DNA of 64,000 bases from JASFYU01 sp045046905 (GTDB taxonomy: Bacteria; Bacteroidota; Bacteroidia; Flavobacteriales; Flavobacteriaceae). The DNA is taken from positions 1-64,000 of the forward strand of contig JASFYU010000036.1 in NCBI GenBank assembly GCA_045046905.1. The letters run 5' to 3'. Both the position numbers and the translations under genes were made by a program. Each line of letters starts with the position of its first letter. Within the stretch, counting starts at the first letter, position 1. The notes beneath the pieces were generated by a model. The model made no database searches. It worked only from the letters and a program-made list of their open reading frames with translations, and was not told where the DNA came from. Positions 54,039 through 61,475 of the stretch are shown here, in pieces.

Positions 54039-54569
54039 TTAGTGACCGTTTTTTTCTGATATATTAATTTCTACAGCACCAGTATCAATCAATAATGCTC
54101 TCAACTCTTTTTCGTTTCCGTGAATTTCTAACTCCATGACAAAGTGATCATCGGTGGTTCTTACATCTGGATTCTCAGCCTTTTTAAAGGGCCATAACCT
54201 ACTTCTCATATAAAATGTTAGCACCATAAGGTGTGCCGCGAAAAATATGGTAAGCTCGAACATAATGGGCACAAAGGCTGGCATATTCTCCAAATAGGTA
54301 AAACTCGGTTTACCACCAATATCTTGAGGCCAGTCACTTATCATCATATAATCCATCATAATAACAGATATCACCAAACCAATGCAGCCATAAATAAAAG
54401 ACGCAATGGCTATTCTGGTCGGCGCCAACCCCATAGCCTTGTCTAGACCATGCACCGGAAAAGGGCAATATACCTCTTCGATATGGTGTTTGGCCGCTTT
54501 CACTTTTTTGACGGCAAGCATTAGCACATCGTCATCATCATAATATGCGTGTATAACTTTAGATGCCAT
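54039..54569 (-). CDS. actD: Alternative Complex III subunit ActD (DUF3341)
   Basis: This is a 176-residue protein with an N-terminal soluble domain (VIHAYYDDDDVLMLAVKKVK, HIEEVYCPFPVHGLD) and two central helices (ASFIYGCIGLVISVIMMD and FVPIMFELTIFFAAHLMVLT). This matches DUF3341, the ActD subunit without cofactors. It has near-zero spacing with actC and actE. Confidence 0.94.
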   Translation of the reverse strand: MASKVIHAYYDDDDVLMLAVKKVKAAKHHIEEVYCPFPVHGLDKAMGLAPTRIAIASFIYGCIGLVISVIMMDYMMISDWPQDIGGKPSFTYLENMPAFVPIMFELTIFFAAHLMVLTFYMRSRLWPFKKAENPDVRTTDDHFVMELEIHGNEKELRALLIDTGAVEINISEKNGH

Positions 54570-54571
54570 AA

Positions 54572-56284
54572 TTATCTTTTGTTATTTAATTTTTTTGCCT
54601 GTCCTGCCCAATCATCGCGTTTCGCCCTTCCAGGAAAAGCTTCGGTAATTGAATCTAACAAATCATACTCCTTCTCAGTCATCCTAGCTACTTGGGAAAA
54701 TGTAAATATTCCTATTTCATTCAAGGTCTGCTCCATCTTCGGACCAATGCCCTTTACCTTCTTCAAATCGTCGGCAGTATCCTTTTCAGCATCGAAGGTT
54801 CCGATAGCATCTAAGAGAGAAGAAACATCTTTCTTTTCAACGTCTACTGTAACTGTATTTTCCTTGACATCAGTTAATTTAGTAATTTGATACAAGGGCT
54901 TACCTGCATCTCTCAACTTCTTATACTTATCTCCTGATGCTTTCAAAATCGATTTCACCTCTGCCTGGGCAATTACTGGAAATGTTCTTGCGTACAATAA
55001 GAACAGCACAAAAAAGAACCCTATGGTACCAATAAAAATTCCGATATCAACAAAAGTAGGTGAGAACATGGTCCAAGAAGATGGCATATAATCACGGTGC
55101 AATGAGGTTACGATAATCACGAAACGTTCGAACCACATTCCTATGTTCACTACGATAGAAATAAAGAAAGAGAACATGATACTGGTACGTAATTTTTTAA
55201 ACCACATAAACTGTGGAGAAAACACATTACAGCTCATCATGGCCCAATACGCCCACCAATAAGGCCCCGTAGCCCTGTTCAGGAATGCATACTGTTCGTA
55301 TTCAACGCCAGAATACCACGCCATAAACAATTCGGTGATATAGGCACAGCCCACAATAGAACCTGTAATCATGATTACAATGTTCATTAATTCAATATGT
55401 TGTATCGTGATATAGTCTTCTAAATGACATACTTTCCTCATAATAATGAGCAAGGTATTCACCATAGCAAAGCCTGAGAAAACAGCCCCAGCAACAAAAT
55501 AGGGTGGAAATATGGTCGTATGCCATCCTGGTATAACTGCTGTAGCAAAATCAAAGGATACAATCGTATGCACCGAGAGCACCAATGGTGTTGCCAAGCC
55601 CGCCAAGACCAGAGAAACTTCTTCGAATCGCTGCCAATCTTTAGCTCTACCGGTCCATCCAAAACTCAATAGACCATAAATTTTCTTTTGAAATGGTTTT
55701 ACGGCACGATCTCGAATCATTGCAAAATCAGGTAAAAGTCCTGTCCACCAGAATACCAAAGAAACCGATAGATAGGTCGATATTGCGAATACATCCCAAA
55801 GTAAGGGTGAATTAAAATTTACCCACAATGAACCGAATTGATTGGGAATGGGAAACATCCAATATCCCATCCATACACGTCCCATATGGATTACCGGGAA
55901 TAGTCCGGCCTGAATTACCGAGAAAATGGTCATGGCCTCCGCAGAGCGGTTAATAGCCATTCTCCACTTTTGCCTAAAAAGCAATAATACTGCGGAAATC
56001 AAGGTGCCTGCGTGACCAATACCTACCCACCATACAAAGTTGGTGATATCCCAGGCCCAGCCTACGGTCTTATTTAAACCCCAGACACCGATACCTGTGG
56101 AAATTGTATAAACAATACAACCAATCCCCCAAAGAAATGCCACCAAGGCAATGGAAAAAACAATCCACCATTGCTTATTGGCTCTTCCTTCTATCGGAGC
56201 TGAAATATCTACAGATACATCGTGGTATCCTTTGTCTCCAATCACTAAGGGTCTTCGTATTGGTGCTTCGTAATGCGACGCCAT
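54572..56284 (-). CDS. actC: Alternative Complex III subunit ActC with C-terminal helix-hairpin-helix domain
   Basis: This is a 570-residue protein. Residues about 40-460 are the NrfD/PsrC-like ten-helix membrane domain (WAWDITNFVWWVGIGHAGTL and FAISTYLSVSLVFWWTGLLP), which forms the quinol site. Residues about 505-570 are an added soluble domain: DDLKKVKGIGPKMEQTLNEI followed by FTFSQVARMTEKEYDLL, a helix-hairpin-helix fold also found fused to some ribosomal proteins in Bacteroidota. The linker (about 465-500) is charged. Canonical ActC stops near the membrane domain, so the tail is the odd feature. Confidence 0.94.
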   Translation of the reverse strand: MASHYEAPIRRPLVIGDKGYHDVSVDISAPIEGRANKQWWIVFSIALVAFLWGIGCIVYTISTGIGVWGLNKTVGWAWDITNFVWWVGIGHAGTLISAVLLLFRQKWRMAINRSAEAMTIFSVIQAGLFPVIHMGRVWMGYWMFPIPNQFGSLWVNFNSPLLWDVFAISTYLSVSLVFWWTGLLPDFAMIRDRAVKPFQKKIYGLLSFGWTGRAKDWQRFEEVSLVLAGLATPLVLSVHTIVSFDFATAVIPGWHTTIFPPYFVAGAVFSGFAMVNTLLIIMRKVCHLEDYITIQHIELMNIVIMITGSIVGCAYITELFMAWYSGVEYEQYAFLNRATGPYWWAYWAMMSCNVFSPQFMWFKKLRTSIMFSFFISIVVNIGMWFERFVIIVTSLHRDYMPSSWTMFSPTFVDIGIFIGTIGFFFVLFLLYARTFPVIAQAEVKSILKASGDKYKKLRDAGKPLYQITKLTDVKENTVTVDVEKKDVSSLLDAIGTFDAEKDTADDLKKVKGIGPKMEQTLNEIGIFTFSQVARMTEKEYDLLDSITEAFPGRAKRDDWAGQAKKLNNKR

Positions 56285-56317
56285 AAGTTATAATATAGTT
56301 ACGTTCCTTTTTGTTTA

Positions 56318-59300
56318 TTAAGCTTCGTTGGTGTTCCTTACCTTAACCTGGTAAACAACATTTGGTTTTGTTCCTACATGCTCAAGCAAATGATATGCCC
56401 TATCATCCTTGACCAAGCCAGAAATCACACTTCCTTCTTCGTTTATATCTCCAAAACGCATTGCGCCAGAACTACAGGCCGCCGAACAGGCTACGGCATC
56501 ATTGAATTCTCCTTTGCCTACAATTCTTCCTTCTCGTTTTGCCTTTAAAATAATCGCCTGTGTGGCTTGAATACAGAAAGAGCATTTTTCCATCACCCCA
56601 CGCGATCTTACTGTAACATCGGGGTTGATGACCATTTTACCTAAATCATTATTCATGTTATAATCAAACTCATCATTGTCATTATACAGGAACCAGTTAA
56701 AACGACGCACTTTATACGGACAGTTATTGGCACAATACCTAGTACCTACACAACGGTTGTAAGCCATCTGGTTCTGCCCTTGACGCCCATGAGATGTTGC
56801 CGCAACAGGACAAACAGTTTCACATGGAGCATGGTTACAATGCTGACACATAACCGGCTGAAAAACCACTTGAGGGTTTGCCGAAGGATCTTCCAATTCT
56901 TGAAATCCACTCAAGGATCCTTTTTCTCCCCAAAGGCCATCAAAACCTTCTTTTTTCATATCATCCTCTTCAAAAGAACCTTCCGAAGAATAATATCTAT
57001 CTATACGCAACCAATGCATATCTCTAGAATTCCTAACTTCTTCTTTACCAACAACGGGTACGTTATTCTCTGCATGGCAGGCAATAACACAGGCCCCGCA
57101 ACCGGTACATGCGTTCAAATCAATGGACAGGTTAAAATGATGCCCAATAGAGCGATCAAAACTACCCCAGAGATCTACCGTAGAGGCCGGTACCTCTTTA
57201 TGATCAAGAGAAACTTGCGGAACAAGGTTCCACTCTTTATGGTCCTTGGTATTGAAAATCTCCAAGCTTGTTTCCTTGATAATATCTCCCCTACCCATCA
57301 ATGTATTCTGCAATTGCATACAGGCAAACTCGTGCATTCCAGAAGACTTCTCGATGCTTACCGATTGTACCTTATCGAAGCCCTGATACAAAGGATAGGC
57401 ATTCACCCCCGTTTGCATCTCAGATTTCATACCTACTATTTTACCGTACCCTAAAGAAAGGCCAATCGAACCATTTGCCTGACCCGGCTGAATGAGTACA
57501 GGAACATTTTCTAGCTCGACACCATTTACGGTAAGATTCACATAGCTTCCGTTCAAAGCACCATTGGCAACATGCTCATTTACCAACTCGAGTCTTTCGG
57601 CATCAGCCTTGGAAACCATAACATAATTATCCCATGACACCCTTGTCACAGGATCCGGAAACTCCTGCAACCACGGGTTACTGGCCTGTCGACCATCTCC
57701 CATACCTACCTTGGAATACAAGGTCAACTCCATTGCGCCACCACTTGTGGCTTTTGCCAAACTTTGTACGGCCGAAGCAATAGACAAGACAGAAGCGCCT
57801 GTCGTCTCTTCAGCGTTCGTTTGACTTTTATCGGCCTTGTTTTCGGGCGAAATATCAGCATCAGATACCGCAAAAACACCATCTTGTAATGCCTGGTTCC
57901 AATCTCCTCCATATAAAACAGAAGCGTTCCAAGTTTCCTTTATATAATCGTAATAGCTTTTGTCACTTCCCATCCACAGCAACAATGAACTTTGAAACTG
58001 ACGGGTATCGAACAATTCTTTGATGGTAGGCTGCATTAAGCCATAACTTCCTTTTTTTATCTGCACATCGCCCCAAGATTCTAAATAATGGTTGGCCGAT
58101 GCCGTATACTGCGCTACTTCAGCCGTCTCATTCCAATTCGTAGTGAAGGTGAGTGACAAATCGACCTTTTCTATACCTTCCTTAAAATCGACCGCATTCG
58201 GCAAAGTGTACATCGGATTCACACCGTCAATAATCAAGGCACCTACCTTTCCTGCCTTCATATCGGCAATCAAGGTATTAATTGCTTTTATATCTCCTTG
58301 TCTCGTATATTTAGGTGCTTTTGCATCGAATGCCTTACTACCCAACATCTCATTAATGGCAAGAACCACCGACTGGGCATTTATATCATCTATACCGGTA
58401 ACCACAACGGCTGCCGAAGAATTTTTTCGTATCTCTTGAACAACATTCTCAATGGCCCGTTGTGCATATTCAGGAAGCTCACCACCTATACTGGTACCAT
58501 TCAATTTGGCATATAATTGCGCCAATGCTATTTTTTGCTGCATGGGCGTCAAAGGAATTCGCTTGTCCGCATTAGCTCCTGTCAATGACATATTGGCCTC
58601 GAACTGCACATGCCTTGACATTTTTCCGTTTTTAGGAATACGCCCTCTACCATATCCACCATCATAACCACCACCTTGCCAATCAACCAAGAAATCAGCC
58701 CCGAAGGAGACAATCACCTCAGCCTTCTCAAAATCATAATCAGCCATGGCACGTTCACCATATCTAGCCTCAAAAGCAGATAAGGCAGTATCCTCAGAAA
58801 TAGCGTCATAAGCAACATGGGTCACATTGCCGTAGGCCTCCTTGAACTCGGCAATTAACCTAGAAGTAGACGGACTGGCGTAGGTTTGGGTCAACAAAGC
58901 AATTTGTTTCCCAGAATTTTTTAAATTTTCGAGCTTCGATTGTACCGCAGCATCCATTTCACTCCATTCAACCGGATCCCCATTGACTAAAGGCCCTTGC
59001 AGCCTTGTGCTATCGTATAAAGATAAAACCGATGCATGCACCCTTGCATTCGCACTACCACCAATCTTAGCCACAGCATTATTTTCAACTTTAATCGGCC
59101 TACCCTCACGGGTCTTAATCAAGATACTAGCGAAATCGAAACCGTCAGCGATAGTGGTTGCATAATAATTGGCAACACCAGGAATTATATTTTCAGGTTG
59201 AACAACATAAGGAATCGATTTCATAACCGGCCCTTCACAAGCCGCCAAAGAAGCTGCTGCCGTACTAAAACCAACATATTTCAGAAAATCTCTTCTATTG

Positions 59301-59449
59301 GTACTCGATGAAGACAGGGTTTCTTTATCACCCAAAAACTCATCAACAGGAATTTTTTCAACAAATTCATTCTGCCTTAGCGCCTCAACAATGGAATCGT
59401 CGGGATTTAACTCCGCTTCACTTTTCCAATATTTTTTGTTTGATGCCAT
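56318..59449 (-). CDS. actB: Alternative Complex III subunit ActB (molybdopterin-like and Fe-S)
   Basis: This is a 1043-residue periplasmic subunit. A twin-arginine signal lies inside the protein after a 50-residue cytoplasmic lead (NRRDFLKYVGFSTAAASLAAC, Arg52-Arg53), ending in a lipobox-like Cys71. Residues about 80-720 are a molybdopterin-oxidoreductase-like domain that in ActB carries no Mo cofactor. The C-terminal ferredoxin region (about 760-980) has four Cys clusters: CTGCGACVIACH, CQHCNHAPCETVCP, CVGTRYCANNCPYK and CSFCIQATQ with later CSAACSSG. It conducts electrons between ActA and the membrane. Its start is 36 bp after actA. Confidence 0.96.
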   Translation of the reverse strand: MASNKKYWKSEAELNPDDSIVEALRQNEFVEKIPVDEFLGDKETLSSSSTNRRDFLKYVGFSTAAASLAACEGPVMKSIPYVVQPENIIPGVANYYATTIADGFDFASILIKTREGRPIKVENNAVAKIGGSANARVHASVLSLYDSTRLQGPLVNGDPVEWSEMDAAVQSKLENLKNSGKQIALLTQTYASPSTSRLIAEFKEAYGNVTHVAYDAISEDTALSAFEARYGERAMADYDFEKAEVIVSFGADFLVDWQGGGYDGGYGRGRIPKNGKMSRHVQFEANMSLTGANADKRIPLTPMQQKIALAQLYAKLNGTSIGGELPEYAQRAIENVVQEIRKNSSAAVVVTGIDDINAQSVVLAINEMLGSKAFDAKAPKYTRQGDIKAINTLIADMKAGKVGALIIDGVNPMYTLPNAVDFKEGIEKVDLSLTFTTNWNETAEVAQYTASANHYLESWGDVQIKKGSYGLMQPTIKELFDTRQFQSSLLLWMGSDKSYYDYIKETWNASVLYGGDWNQALQDGVFAVSDADISPENKADKSQTNAEETTGASVLSIASAVQSLAKATSGGAMELTLYSKVGMGDGRQASNPWLQEFPDPVTRVSWDNYVMVSKADAERLELVNEHVANGALNGSYVNLTVNGVELENVPVLIQPGQANGSIGLSLGYGKIVGMKSEMQTGVNAYPLYQGFDKVQSVSIEKSSGMHEFACMQLQNTLMGRGDIIKETSLEIFNTKDHKEWNLVPQVSLDHKEVPASTVDLWGSFDRSIGHHFNLSIDLNACTGCGACVIACHAENNVPVVGKEEVRNSRDMHWLRIDRYYSSEGSFEEDDMKKEGFDGLWGEKGSLSGFQELEDPSANPQVVFQPVMCQHCNHAPCETVCPVAATSHGRQGQNQMAYNRCVGTRYCANNCPYKVRRFNWFLYNDNDEFDYNMNNDLGKMVINPDVTVRSRGVMEKCSFCIQATQAIILKAKREGRIVGKGEFNDAVACSAACSSGAMRFGDINEEGSVISGLVKDDRAYHLLEHVGTKPNVVYQVKVRNTNEA

Positions 59450-59485
59450 ACGTATATCTCTGTAATTAGCTGCTTTTTATTTTTC

Positions 59486-60838
59486 TTAATAGTGGCACTT
59501 TCCACATTCCATACCACCCATTTGGGCTACCGTAAGCTGATCCACACCGTATTTCTTGGAAAGCTCTTCATGTATCTTCGCATAATACTCATTGCCCTCA
59601 ACATCAATATTAGTCTCTCTGTGGCAATTTATACACCATCCCATGGTCAAAGGAGAATATTGATACATGACCTCCATTTCCTCGACAGGCCCATGGCAAG
59701 TTTGACATTCAACACCCGCCACCGATACATGCTGAGAGTGATTAAAGTAGGCGAAATCAGGTAAATTATGTACCCGAATCCACTCTACTGGCTGCGTCTC
59801 ACCTGTGTATTTTTGATTTTCCTCATCCCAACCGACGGCCTTATACAGCTTTTTTATCTCGGCGGTATAGAACTCATTGGTGTAGCCATTCGTCAAGTCT
59901 TCTTTACTGGGTCCTTCAGGATTACCCTTGTACTCGTATATAGATTTATGGCAATTCATACAAACGTTCAAGGCAGGAATACCCGAGGTCTTCGAAACCC
60001 TTGCCGACGAATGACAATATTTACACTCTATCTTATTATCACCAGCATGCACCTTGTGCGAATAGTGAATCGGCTGAACTGGCTCATACCCTTGATCCAC
60101 ACCAAGCTGCATCATCCAACCATAAACAAAATAGCCACTTATCAATAGCAGCAATATAGTCGTGACCAATACCAAAAATTGATTCTTGGCAAACGCCTTC
60201 CAAATAGGCATACGTTTTTCGGCCTTATCTTTCTCCAATTCAATACCATTCGCTTCGGCAATACGCCTTAAGGTAGCGTTCACCATAAACAACATCAGCA
60301 CTAAAAGACCAAGAACCACTGCGAGAGCACCCAAGATTATCTCATTCGAAATACCTGAAGATGCGGTTCCGGAAACCTCTTGACCTGCAGAAGCCACAAC
60401 AGCCGGAGCTACTGGCGGCGGAGCCGCAGTATAGGCCAATATATCATCAATGTCTTGATTACTCAAGGTCGGAAAGGGTGTCATTGCCGCCTGATTGTAC
60501 TCATTATATATTTTAAGACTGTACGAATCTCCAGATTTAATCATTCCTGAACTATTCTTAATCCAGGCATAGATCCACTCCCTATCGAGCCCCTCGTCTT
60601 CAGAAAGACGAGCCTCTAAGTTGGCCAAGGCCGGGCCTGTCATCTTACGATCCATGGCATGACATGCGGCACAGTTTTGATTGAACAGGGCCTTTCCCTT
60701 CACAATATCCCCAGCAGCAGCAACCTCCTGCACCATGACCTCATCTTGCGCAAAAAGAATTGTTGAAGAAAACAGGAAAAACACTAGACTGATACCTATA
60801 AAGTTGGAAATTTGATTGCGGTATGTAACCTTTTTCAT
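59486..60838 (-). CDS. actA: Alternative Complex III subunit ActA with an extra N-terminal cytochrome c domain
   Basis: This is a 450-residue multiheme cytochrome; ATG 60838 is preferred to ATG 60880 because the signal peptide begins there (FIGISLVFFLFSSTILFAQ). A monoheme domain (CAACH at 56-60) precedes one helix (IILGALAVVLGLLVLMLFMV) and a second helix (FLVLVTTILLLLISGYFVYG). The five-heme ActA core follows with CKYCH, CMNCH, CQTCH, CINCH and CGKCH. In total six heme sites. It heads the act-cox operon behind a near-perfect promoter. Confidence 0.95.
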   Translation of the reverse strand: MKKVTYRNQISNFIGISLVFFLFSSTILFAQDEVMVQEVAAAGDIVKGKALFNQNCAACHAMDRKMTGPALANLEARLSEDEGLDREWIYAWIKNSSGMIKSGDSYSLKIYNEYNQAAMTPFPTLSNQDIDDILAYTAAPPPVAPAVVASAGQEVSGTASSGISNEIILGALAVVLGLLVLMLFMVNATLRRIAEANGIELEKDKAEKRMPIWKAFAKNQFLVLVTTILLLLISGYFVYGWMMQLGVDQGYEPVQPIHYSHKVHAGDNKIECKYCHSSARVSKTSGIPALNVCMNCHKSIYEYKGNPEGPSKEDLTNGYTNEFYTAEIKKLYKAVGWDEENQKYTGETQPVEWIRVHNLPDFAYFNHSQHVSVAGVECQTCHGPVEEMEVMYQYSPLTMGWCINCHRETNIDVEGNEYYAKIHEELSKKYGVDQLTVAQMGGMECGKCHY

Positions 60839-60924
60839 ATAATAGAATATTTCAATCGAAAGCTTGGCACGATAATTCATATAGAATAAGCTAAAAATAG
60901 CCTTATTGTCACCTAAATCGAAGG

Positions 60925-60954
60925 CAAAAATACGACATAGACTCTGTTTGCAAA
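60925..60954 (-). promoter_or_regulatory. Predicted promoter of the act-cox operon
   Basis: Minus strand: TTTG (60951-60954), 18 bp, TATTTTTG (60925-60932). Both boxes match the Bacteroidota consensus exactly. Transcription start would be near 60918, giving a leader of about 80 bases to the chosen ATG. Confidence 0.75.
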
Positions 60955-61011
60955 ATGTTAAGGTATTTATAATTTATAATTTATACCTGTTCTAAATAAA
61001 GGGTGATTTGT

Positions 61012-61041
61012 TTTGTTTATTTAGTAAAAAAATTACATTTG
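61012..61041 (+). promoter_or_regulatory. Predicted promoter of the SPOR-protein gene
   Basis: Plus strand: TTTG (61012-61015), 18 bp, TACATTTG (61034-61041). Both boxes are perfect and have the same 18-bp spacing as the divergent act promoter. Confidence 0.72.
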
Positions 61042-61072
61042 CAATAGACACTAATCTAATTCGAATAATATA

Positions 61073-61444
61073 ATGAAAACACCTATATATACTATTTTTG
61101 CGATTTTCACAATTGCTTTTGGAGCTGCCCAAGACGGACAAATACACATACAGCAAGACAAAAAAATAACGGATCTCTTGGAAGCCTACAAATCTTCCAA
61201 TTCGAACTCCGAATACTATAGGATCCAGGTCGGTTTTGGCTCATACACCAAAGCCCAGGATATTAAATCAAAGGTTGATATCGATTTTCCTGAACTCCCT
61301 TCTAAAATAGATTTTGACTCGCCCACCTATAGAGTTCGACTTGGGCGTTTTAAATCAAAGCTCGAGGGCGAACGAAAATTCTTGGAAGTAAGGATCAAAT
61401 ACCCCGATGCGATGTTATTGAAACCAAAAAAATCGACCAAATAG
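61073..61444 (+). CDS. Small SPOR-domain exported protein
   Basis: This is a 123-residue protein with a short signal peptide (TPIYTIFAIFTIAFGAAQ) and a SPOR domain (about residues 42-115: YYRIQVGFGSYTKAQDIKSK, YRVRLGRFKSKLEGERKFLE). SPOR domains bind peptidoglycan stripped of stem peptides at division sites. It is monocistronic, with a clear promoter and a terminator that includes its own stop codon. Small single-SPOR proteins are common in Flavobacteriaceae; its particular role is unknown. Confidence 0.9.
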   Translation: MKTPIYTIFAIFTIAFGAAQDGQIHIQQDKKITDLLEAYKSSNSNSEYYRIQVGFGSYTKAQDIKSKVDIDFPELPSKIDFDSPTYRVRLGRFKSKLEGERKFLEVRIKYPDAMLLKPKKSTK

Positions 61445-61454
61445 GTCGATTTTT
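61428..61454. terminator. Bidirectional terminator overlapping the SPOR stop codon
   Basis: Stem AAAAATCGACC / GGTCGATTTTT with loop AAATA. The TAG stop codon (61442-61444) lies in the loop and right arm. The A/T tracts serve both the SPOR gene and convergent infB. Confidence 0.85.
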
Positions 61455-61475
61455 ATAGAATTTTGCTCGAAGCTA

